Assembly: GCF_023898315.1 (NCBI RefSeq)
Contig: NC_064621.1
Coordinates: forward strand, 17,606,501 to 17,670,500
Direction: 5' to 3'
Length of the DNA stretch: 64,000 bases
Source of the DNA: Schistocerca nitens
Taxonomy: Eukaryota > Arthropoda > Insecta > Orthoptera > Acrididae
The notes below the pieces were generated by a model. It was given only the letters and a program-made list of their open reading frames with translations, ran no database searches and had not been told where the DNA came from. Shown here piece after piece: positions 55,646-64,000 of the stretch. The translations under genes and the position numbers were made by a program. Within the stretch, counting starts at the first letter, position 1. Every line of letters begins with the position of its first letter.

Positions 55646-56329
55646 TGTAACACTCCGATTTTTATATATCCCGCTCGATCGGGATTTGAATAGCAGCCCA
55701 AATAAATATTAATTAATGTGACCGTGTACCTAATGGGGCTGGCAATCGGATTTGACTGCTACGGAGTTGCTACATTCCATTTTGTCCTTCTCAAATGCTG
55801 TAATAATGAAATGTCTGGTGACAAGAAGAACGCCAACACAGCTTCATTAATCAAGAACCTATATTCGTCTCTAAAACACAAGGAAAGGAAACAGCCACTG
55901 CCTTCGTCATACATGTTTAATTACGGCTAATCTCAGCACAGGTTTCTTCGTTATTCATCATCGTCACACGCTAAATACAATCACTGCAATCCAACACTGC
56001 ATTCCAACACTGCAATCCAAATGATGCTGGCGCGGTAGACGCGAAACCAAATAAATATCGGCACAGAAATATCACTGATCACTCTCGTAATTATACTTTT
56101 TTCACTTTCCCGTATTATTCTAACACAGAGGGGTTAAACTGCGGTGATGGCCACTCCCTTTGTCGGTACAGCCTTGCATCACAGCAACCGGCCTCCGCAC
56201 GGCTCGGCTCGCAACCTCAGAACAGACTTCAACTCTACACTCGTTCTCGCAACCCGACACTATCGATTGTTTGCCCTGTCGACCTGTGCCGAGTGCAAAC
56301 TTATAGTAAGGGCCTACGGACCCCTTACA
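55646..56329 (-). repeat. LTR, 5' copy of the minus-strand element
   Basis: Same length as the other LTR, with no indels between them and about 10 substitutions. Transcription of the element would start in this copy and run leftward. The tandem actgcaatccaa unit is also present here. Confidence 0.95.
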
Positions 56330-57320
56330 AGGTCCTGTATGCGCGCATGGTGTCGCTACGCTGGCCAACGTCGGAGCTCACGCCTTGCCCCTTCAACAAC
56401 CTCCCGAACCGCACTGCTTCTCGCGGAATGCATTCTTCATCGGCCTAGAGACACGGAAATAGGAAAGTGCGAGATGTGGCCTGTAGGGAGGACGAGGAAG
56501 AACCATCGTATGAAGTAGTGTGTACTCAGATATTAGCGTGGGGACTTGGCGTCGTCATGGATAATGAGAACTTTGTTTGCATTTTTGTAGCGACGTATGC
56601 GCTGAAGTCGTTTCTTCAATTTCCTAAGATAGCACAATACACTTCTGGCTTGACAGTTGCACCATTAGGGAGGACATCAAACAGAATAATCCTTTCAGAG
56701 TCGCAGAAAAATGTCGCCACGACGTTGCTGGTTCAGGGCGCGGATTTGGACTTTTTCTTCGAAGGAGAGGCTGTGTGGCAACAGTCCATGGATTGCCGTT
56801 TTGTTTCCGGTTAGAAGTGATGAACCCATGTTTCATCGTCAGTGACGATGTTCGACAAAATATGGTGACGATCAGTCTCGTAAAACGCAAGAACTCCGTA
56901 CATACGACCCTCCGCTGCTCCTTATGGTCTTCTGTCAGACGGCGAGAACCCACTGGTCACACACCTTCGAGTACCCCAGTTCGTGGACTACAGTTGCGGT
57001 ACTGTGAGTCTGATGGTGATATGTCTATCACCTCAAATGGGTGTGTCAGCACTTTCCAACGTTGTAGGGGTCACAGCTGTGTGCGGTCGCCCAGAACGCG
57101 GGAGATCGGACGGGTTTCAACGAACTCGCTGCGATGATGGGACACGCTTCACCCAACGACTCACAGTGCTTTTGTTCACTGCTAGCTCACCGTGCACATT
57201 CTGGAAGCTAATTCTAATACCTGCGATGCTCTGGTTTTCCGTCAAAAGAAACTTGATGACGGCTCCCGGTTACGTATAACGCCATCAGCTATTGGAACTG
57301 CATGAAACGATAGAGGCTGA
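56330..57320 (-). pseudogene. mariner-like transposase, broken by the LTR element
   Basis: The minus strand from 57320 decodes, with several frameshifts, to AVIKFLLTENQSIAGIRISF (helix-turn-helix of the mariner N-terminus) and VNKSTVSRWVKRV. It continues through RSGRPHTAVT, LTEDHKEQRR, a DDETW-like region near 56810, ATFFCDSERIILFDVLPNG and VLIIHDD-like text before a PPYRPHLALSYF that corresponds to PPYSPDLAPSDF. It ends at the LTR boundary. The second Asp area is present but the third is degraded. Confidence 0.7.
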
Positions 57321-57482
57321 AGCGGGAATGTTCCAGGATGTCCCACAACAAACTCCGCATTTGTTAAACCGAACTGGCCGACAAAAAAAGTGTATTACAT
57401 TACTTACTGAACGCACCGCGTGTATGTGCAGGTACACAAATTTCATTCTGATAATCGAAACCAAAAAGATATTTAAAATGTA

Positions 57483-57706
57483 ACGTTCCGTCGATGACAA
57501 GGTCATCAGGGACGGTGCACAAGTTCGGATTGGAGAAGGATATGGAAGGAAATCGGCCGTGGTCTTTTCAAAGGAACCGTCCAAACTTTTCCCTAGAGCG
57601 AGGGAAACCACAGAAATCATCTTTCGACGAAACTACATCTGGATGGCCGCTGTCCTTCCAGACGCGAGTCCACAGCCTTAGCCCTGCGCCATCTCACTCG
57701 GTTTCT
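57483..57706 (-). mobile_element. SINE of the 'gacaaggtc' family
   Basis: It contains ccgtcgatgacaaggtcatcagg, ggaaggaaatcggccgtgg, tttcaaaggaaccgtcc, and at the other end the tRNA-like cagacgcgagtccacagcctta with cgccatctcactcggt. This is the order seen in a common arthropod SINE. Another copy is at 6266-6500. Confidence 0.75.
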
Positions 57707-57709
57707 GAT

Positions 57710-58652
57710 AACAGTGTTTTGTACACTATGGGCTGACAGTTGTAGGAGAGCGGCGTTACCTACAAAAACTCTACAGATACCTGCCTCTATAAATGCGATT
57801 GCACAGTCTTGTGGTGATATCTCAATACAAGATACGCTGAAGAAAAGTTAACCCTGTCACTACTGGATCAAATCATAGGTCATGTTCTGTATTATTGTAG
57901 CACTGCTGCGGAATACCGCAGTTTTTCAGAATTCAAAGCGAAAAGCTTGTGTTCATTGGCATAGAATGTCATTTTCATTTACAACACAACGTTTGCAATA
58001 TTTTAGTATTTCTCATCCTACTCTCGCGTCTAAAAAGAAAGTACAAACGACCAATCTAAAACATAGCATGTTTACAAGCTACATCGCTAGTATATAACGT
58101 AACGAGGTACTCTGACAACTTAGAGTGAATTTCAGACACTATGCGGAAGTGTGATGGTGTGACTGCTGGCAAAAGCCTCTAATAAGATATATCCCACTTC
58201 CGAGAACTGTAAAACTACTTCCAAAATACTATCACACTTAATTTTCTATTATGTCATGTAAATTTGTTGTTCGTGTTTCTTCCTTAACAGAACATTTAAT
58301 GAAACGATGAAGAAACTCCTCAAATAAATAGGATTGTTTTAACCTAGAATATCAGCATCAAATACAATGTAAGGCCTGCATCCAGCAATTATAGATCTAC
58401 TGAGCAGATAGACGCCGGCGCGATCCAAACAACTATTTCCGCGAGTTGGGATCATGATTGATTTACCTAGTGAGTACGCAGCCACCCCACGCCGCTGAAA
58501 GGCCATGCAGAGAACGTAAGTCACGATATTTATACGATATCCCAAACTGGTCAGAAACACTGCATAATATGTAGCGAAATTAATTCTTATTTTTACCACT
58601 GGGTAGTGCAGGTCAAAGGTGTATTAGTTCTTGTCGCAGTGTGTGAATTAAT
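57710..58652. other. Unassigned stretch
   Basis: No recognisable features. Confidence 0.45.
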
Positions 58653-58653
58653 A

Positions 58654-60059
58654 CACTACTGGCCATTAAAACTGCTACACCAAGAAATAATGCAGATGAT
58701 AAACGGGTATTCATTGGACAAATATATTATACTAGAACTGACATGTGATTACATTTTCACGCAATTTGGGTGCATAGATCCTGAGAAATCAGTACCCAGA
58801 ACAACCAGCTCTGGCCCTAATGACGGCCTTGATACGCCTGGGCATTGAGTCAAACAGAGCTTGGATGGCGTGTACAGGTACAGCTGCCCATGCAGCTTCA
58901 ACGCGATATCACAGTTCATCAAGAGTAGTGACTGGCGTATTGTGACGAGCCAGTTCCTCGGCCACCATTGATCAGACGTTTTCAATTGGTGAGAGATCTG
59001 GAAAATGTGCTGGCAAGGGCAGCAGTCGAACATTTTCTGTATCCACAAAGGCCCCTACAGGACGTGCAACATGCGATCGTGCATTACCCTGCTGAAATGT
59101 AGGGTTTCGCATGGATCGAATGAAGGGTAGGGCCACGGGTCGTAACACATCTGAAATGTAACGTCCACTGTTCAAAGTGCCGTCAATGCGAACAAGAGGT
59201 GACCGAGACGTGTAACCAATGCACCCCATACCATCACGCCGGGTGATACGCCAGTATGGCGATGACGAATACACGCTTCCAATGTGCGTTCACCGCGATG
59301 TTGCCAAACACGGATGCGACCATCATGATGCTGTAAACAGAACCTGGATTCATCCGAAAAAATGACGTTTTGCCATTCGTGCACCCAGGTTCGTCGTTGA
59401 GTACACCATCTCAGGCGCTCCTGTATGTGATGCAGCGTCAAGGGTAACCGCAGCCACGCTCTCCGAGCTGATAGTACATTCTGCTGCAAGCATCGTCGAA
59501 CTGTTCGTGCAGATGGTTATTGTCTTGCTAACGTCCCCATCTGTTGACTCAGGGATCGAGTCGTGGCTGCACGATCCGTTACAGCCATGCGGATAAGATG
59601 CCTGTCATCTCGACTGCTAGTGATACGAGGCCATTGGGATCCAGCACGGCGTTCCGTATTACCCTCGTGAACCCACCGATTCCATATTCTGGTAACAGTC
59701 ATTGGATCTCGACCAACGCGAGCAGCAATGTCGCGATACGATAAACCGCAATCGCGATAGGCTACAATCCGACCTTTATCAAAGTCGGAAACATGATGGT
59801 ATGCATTTCTCCTCGTTACACGAGACACCACAACAACGTTTCACCAGGCAACGCCGGTCAACTGCTGTTTGTGTATGAGAAATCGGTTGGAAACTTCCCT
59901 CATGTCAGCACGTCGTAGGTGTCGCCACCGGCGCCAACCTTGTGTGAACGCTCTGAAAAGCTGATCATTTGCATATCACAGCATCTTCTTCCTGTCGGTT
60001 AAATTTCGCATCTGTAGCACGTCGTCTTCGTGGTGTAGCAATTTTAATGGCCAGTAGTG
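58654..60059 (-). mobile_element. Tc1-like transposon, both ends and TA TSD present
   Basis: The left end cactactggccattaaaactg and right end (inward: cactactggccattaaaattg) are nearly identical inverted repeats of about 29 bp, including a following ctacacca. TA flanks are at 58652-58653 and 60060-60061. The element is 1,406 bp with one transposase pseudogene on the minus strand. Confidence 0.9.
58750..59831 (-). pseudogene. Tc1-like transposase (complete length, 2+ lesions)
   Basis: It starts at 59831 (MVSRVTRRNAYHHVSDFDKGRIVAYRDCG), with a clear double helix-turn-helix (YRDIAARVGRDPMTVTRIWNRW). A TAA at 59517-59519 interrupts between MGTLARQ and PSARTVRRCLQ. Then comes NVIFSDESRFCLQHHDGRIRVW, with the first catalytic Asp. 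A frameshift near 59200-59270 follows, and the frame continues IGYTSRSPLVRIDG and RNPTFQQGNARSHVARP, where the second Asp is replaced by Gly, then FPDLSPIENV with the Glu. The C-terminal end RRIKAVIRARAG lies near 58790-58830. The lost Asp makes it inactive. Confidence 0.88.
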
Positions 60060-60061
60060 TA

Positions 60062-60249
60062 AATAATGGATTACAGTGGTGTACGAAAGCTGATCAGGAT
60101 CGTGTAATTCTGAACCGAATAACGTAATGTTAACTCTATTATCATTTTTAGCAGGATGCTCAGCGTAGGCGAATACATTTAGTGATGTTATACGGCGAAC
60201 GGAAGCTGCAAGAACATGTAAGAAGCTTTTGAGGGACGGTGCTATGATG
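60062..60249. other. Short unassigned stretch
   Basis: Nothing recognised. Confidence 0.4.
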
Positions 60250-60730
60250 TATGGCGAGTAGTAGTACGGTGCTAGTGGACCGCACTAGCGTGTCGCACCT
60301 CTTCTTGCCCGACACAGTGCAACAACCGGTCGTGGCGTGCGTCCTGCAAGCCGTCAGGAGTCCAGTCCGCTAGTCCCATAAACGTTCGCTGGGATTCATG
60401 TCGGGCTATTGGGTGGCCAAACAATTTGCTCGTGCTGTCCTGGATGTTCTTCAAACCATTTGCGAACTACTGTGGCTAGGTGACATGGCACACTGTCATT
60501 AATAAAAATTCCACTGTTGTCTGTGAACATGATGTCCAAGAATGGCTGCATATTGCCTCCAAGCACATGAACAGCCAAAGGAACCAGTCCATTCCATGTA
60601 AACACGGAACACAGTGTTGTGGAGCCACCACTGCCTCGTGTCCGTGGCTGCGTGGAGTCTGCGGCACTTGCGAGCCCTACCGCCAGCTCTTACCAACTAA
60701 ACTCGGGACTCACCTGACTAGGGCAAGGTT
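60250..60730 (-). pseudogene. Tc1/mariner-superfamily transposase fragment
   Basis: The minus strand from about 60620 decodes to WNGLVPLAVHVLGGNM, then FTDNSGIFINDSVPCHLA (with NDSVPCH in the second catalytic position) and VWPPNSPT, where the third catalytic region begins. The remainder of the C-terminus is out of frame (60454-60272). The N-terminal half is missing. Confidence 0.55.
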
Positions 60731-60904
60731 TTGCACTCGTCTAGGAGCCAACCGACAACCGATGCGGTCGAGTGGCCGCTAGAGACGCTGCAGGCGACGT
60801 CGCGCTGTTACGGAAGGCAGTGCTCGCCTCGGTCGTCTGCCGCCGTAGCCCATGAACACCGTATCTCGCTGCACTGTCCTAACGGACACATTCGCCTTGG
60901 GTCT

Positions 60905-61505
60905 CACATTGATTTCATCTATATCTACTTCTACTACGTGGACACTCAGCAATTCACACTTCAGTACCTGGCAGAGGGTTCATCTAACTACCTTCACAAT
61001 AACGCCCTATTATTCCACTCTCTAACAGCTCGCGATAAAAACCAACACCTTTATCTTTCCGATCGAGCTCTGATTTTCCTTGGTTTATTATGATAATAGT
61101 TTCTCACTATGTAGGTCGGCGTCAACAAAACATTTTTGAATTCGGAGGAGAAAGTTAGTGATTGAAATTTCGTGAGAAGATTCCGCCTCAAGGAGAAACG
61201 CCTTTGTTTTACTGATCTCCACCCCAAATCCTGTCATGTATTCAGTGACTCTCTCTCCCCTATTTCTCGAAGTAATCCCTTATTCCTATCTGGTAAAGAT
61301 GCCACAAGCGCAGCAGTACTCCAAAAGAGAACGGGCAAGCCAAGTGCAGGCAGTCTCCTTAGTAGATCTGTTCCGCCAATAAATCGTCGTCTTTGATTCG
61401 CCTTCCCACAACATTTTCTGTGTCGTCTTTCAGTTACAGTGGCTCGTAATTGTAATTCCTAGGTATTTAGCTGAATTTGAGGGCTTTATATTTCACTCAT
61501 TTATC
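60905..61505 (-). pseudogene. CR1-type LINE 3' fragment
   Basis: From 61480 leftward the minus strand reads SAKYLGITITSH-like text, a decayed linker, and then the familiar CR1 C-terminus near 61150-61220 (RRNLLTKF-like). The tail includes cctacatagtgag and ends at gtagaagtagatatag near 60925. The order matches the 16560-17235 copy in the opposite orientation. Confidence 0.7.
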
Positions 61506-61825
61506 GTGTAACAGAAGTTATTTCACCCAGTGTTGCTTCTTCATTAGCACCGACAATTCAATGCAAGCGCCGCTGCACTCGGTCGTTAACCCCTTCAGGG
61601 GCAAAATAAAAAAAAATTAATTTTTAACTTTTCCTTGTTTTTATTGTATTAGTTTTCATACAGTGAGACAGAAAAATGTAAAAATTAAATGAAATATACA
61701 TAAACTGAACATATACAGGGCGGTTTCAAATGTAGCCACTGCCCGCTAAATGTCATCACTTTTTCAACTTTTGTAGTCCTGTCTTCCTCAGTTGCGTGTA
61801 ATATTACGGTATATTGATAATTTTT
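61506..61825. other. Unassigned AT-rich stretch
   Basis: Nothing recognised. Confidence 0.4.
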
Positions 61826-64000
61826 ACTTATGGACCCTCATAAACTGATACAAAATGAGGATTATGAAGCACAAACCAGGGATATAAAAATAACAGATGA
61901 TCTGGAAGAAATAATTCCCAAATTGAAACAAGTAGCTGAACAAGTTGCCCCTATAAATCCAAGGAAAAAACACCAGTGGTGGAACGATGAATGTGATGAA
62001 GCAGTGTTGGATCGACACCAAGCCTGGTTAAGGCATCAAAATGAAAAAACAGAAAAATCATATTTGGAACTCACAAAACAAAGGAAGACAACACAAAAAA
62101 TAATAAGGAGAGTTAAACGTCAGTACCAAAAAGATATAGAAACAAATAGTGAAAAAAATACTCAAGAGACTATTACAAAATATTTGGCAGACAATTACAA
62201 AGATATGATCCTCCAACATTAATGTTAAAAGATAATAACCTAGCCCATAGCAATAGTAAAAATACAGAAATTCTAGCAGAAACATTTAACAAGTTACTAA
62301 ATTGTGAAGATCCTCCAGAACTTCTTCAGATAAACACAGAAACCCCAATTAAAACACCAGCAGAAAATATAAATCCACCTACAATTAATGAGGTCTACAG
62401 AGCTTTGAAAGAATTCAAAAACTACAAAGCAAGTGGAGAAGATCAAACGTTTGCTGAACTTTGGAAATATGCAGCAGAACCAGTAAAGATAGCATTACAC
62501 CAATGCATAGGAAAAATCTGGAATGAAGAGAAATTACCAGAAAATTGGACTACTGCTATAATACATCCATTACATAAGGAAGGAGAAAAATCAAACCCAG
62601 ACAACTATAGAGGAATTTCCCTTTTGGACTGCACGTATAAGATCATGTCAAGAATACTATACAACCGCTGTAAAGATCAACTAGAACTGGAACTGGGAGA
62701 ATATCAAGGAGGATTTAGACCCTGGAGAAGCTGCCCAGAACAGATAATCACCTTGAAGTTAGTTATGGATGTCTACAAAGAAGGCAAAAACAACTAGTCA
62801 TAACCTTTGTAGATTTCAAAAAGGCGTATGATTGCATCCATAGATCTTCAATGATGAAAATATTAAGGAATTTTGGACTTCATCCTAAATTAATAAAAAT
62901 GATACAGTTAACCTTAACAAACACCAAATCCAAAGTAAAATTTAGAGGAGAAATATCTGAACCATTTACGATTAAAACAGGGTTGAGACAGGGAGATTGT
63001 TTATCACCATTGCTATTCAACTGTGCTCTTGAATATGTAATGAGAGAATGGTACAAGGAAAATCCTATGAATATTAAAATTGGAACTAAGAAAGATAAAA
63101 TAAACCTAAATTTCTTGGGATTTGCTGATGACCTAGCATTACTAGCTAATAATATTCAGGAAGCCACGAAACAAATAACAAGCTTACAAAATATAGCACA
63201 AAAATTAGGACTCCAGATATCATTTGAAAAGACTGAAATAATGGTAACGGATCCACTTGTAATAGATCACATCACAGTGAACAATAGGGAAATTAAAATA
63301 GTGAAACAATTTAAATACCTGGGTGAAATTATAACAGATAAATTGGACGAGAAACCTGCATGGCGAGCAAGAACTAATAAAATGATAAAAGCTCAAAAAC
63401 TAACATGGTCTACGTACAATAAAAATGTCTATCAATTAAAACAAAATTAAAACATTACAAGACGGTGGTTCAACCAGAGGTTACATACGGAAGTGAAGCT
63501 CTTTTTAAAGTCACCCAGAAAAACAGAATTGACAAAATTTTTAAAGTAGAGAGAAGAATTGCTAGAACATGCATAAATAAGAAATATCAAAAAGCTGGGC
63601 AATGGCGGATAGTTCCAAATGAAGTGGTAAACAGAGAACTGGAGCCCATCACTGATACTATACGAAAGAAAAGGATCTCTTTTTGTGGTCACATTCTGAG
63701 GACACCAGAAACCAGATTATCAAGGAAAATTATTGAGAAACTCTGGAATTTGAAACAACAAGGAGGATGGCTTAAGGAAATAAGAGAGGATATGGAAGAA
63801 CTGGAAATAACTCTGGATGATTTGCAGAACAAAACGCCAAATTTAAAGAAGTTGAGGGACACAGAAATAAGATTTAAACCAAAAATTGACAAACGACATA
63901 CAATGAAAAGGGTATTTACAGATAAGGAACGACGAAAAGCATCGGAACGAATGAAGAGATACTGGGCCACTCGGAAGGGGAAAATACCAAAGAAGAGGAC
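61826..64000 (+). pseudogene. LINE reverse transcriptase, runs off the right edge
   Basis: A linker with HQWWNDECDEAVLDRHQAWL begins at 61830. A frameshift lies near 62200. The RT follows: YKASGEDQTFAELWKYA, LPENWTTAIIHPLHKEGEKS, NYRGISLLDCTYKIMSRIL and YQGGFRPWRSCPEQI. After a frameshift near 62795 it continues VDFKKAYDCIH, GLRQGDCLSPLLFN, and FLGFADDLALLANN with the catalytic Asp pair at about 63118-63135. It then reads QFKYLGEIITD; after a frameshift near 63445 VTYGSEALFKVTQKNRIDKI; and a basic tail to 64000 (RKASERMKRYWATRKGK). It is AT-rich compared with its neighbours. The clade is unclear and the 5' end is missing. Confidence 0.85.

Larger units (their letters stand above)
51467..56329 (-). 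mobile_element. Gag-only LTR retrotransposon
   Basis: Two 684-bp LTRs (51467-52150 and 55646-56329) flank a 3,495-bp internal region, with the 4-bp target duplication AGGT at 51463-51466 and 56330-56333. The LTRs start TGTAA and end TTACA on either strand and differ at about 10 positions by eye (about 1.5%), so the insertion is fairly recent. On the minus strand a purine-rich tract (GAGGGCGGGGA) precedes the 3' LTR at 52151-52161. A TTGGCTTACCGTGAAAGGAC next to the 5' LTR is a possible primer site, with no tRNA match known to me. The only gene is gag-like; no protease, RT, RNase H or integrase is present. Confidence 0.93.

Overview
The window looks like intergenic or intronic DNA from a large, repeat-rich insect genome, most likely an orthopteran close to locusts (Schistocerca-type). 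This rests on several tRNA-derived SINE families, CR1-type LINE tails ending in ATGTAGATG-like repeats, and many Tc1/mariner remnants whose sequence I recognise from memory of orthopteran repeats; no search was run. I find no confident host protein-coding gene. Nearly everything that codes, or once coded, belongs to mobile elements, most of them broken.

Layout. 1-0.35 kb is a CpG-rich, promoter-like segment. 2.6-3.2 kb is a fold-back repeat with hammerhead-like motifs in both arms. 4.3-12.4 kb holds SINEs, a deleted Tc1-like element, a mariner-like element with ~107-bp inverted repeats (7.7-9.3 kb), and an old Tc1-like copy (10.45-12.4 kb) containing a LINE and a SINE. 14.0-19.6 kb has a 498-bp SINE, CR1 remnants with a SINE inside, and another Tc1-like copy containing a SINE and a solo LTR. 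20.4-28.3 kb holds further SINEs, a Tc1-like element, a 551-bp MITE, mariner pieces and LINE pieces. 29.6-30.7 kb is a Tc1-like transposase gene with a single stop codon as its only visible defect. 33.8-35.6 kb is a CR1 element broken by a 52-bp tandem duplication. 35.6-40.6 kb is bracketed by inverted copies of a repeat that carries the end of a reading frame. 41.4-42.7 and 46.3-48.2 kb are two DD41D-like elements with clear TA target duplications. 43.7-46.2 kb is a 1,147-bp-arm palindrome made of two Penelope-like elements with GIY-YIG endonuclease domains. 51.5-56.3 kb is an LTR retrotransposon with only a gag-type gene. 58.65-60.06 kb is a complete-ended Tc1-like element, and 61.8-64.0 kb is a LINE running off the right edge.

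How the parts relate. The clearest story is nesting. An old mariner was split by the gag-only LTR element (4-bp AGGT duplication), and that element's gag gene was later hit by two SINEs, each with a 12-13 bp target duplication. Removing both SINEs in arithmetic brings the three gag segments back into one frame, so the gene was open when they landed. The element has no visible pol, so it would have depended on enzymes from another element. The most unusual structures are this gag-only element, the Penelope palindrome whose arms share the same frameshift, and hammerhead-like cores in three different repeats.
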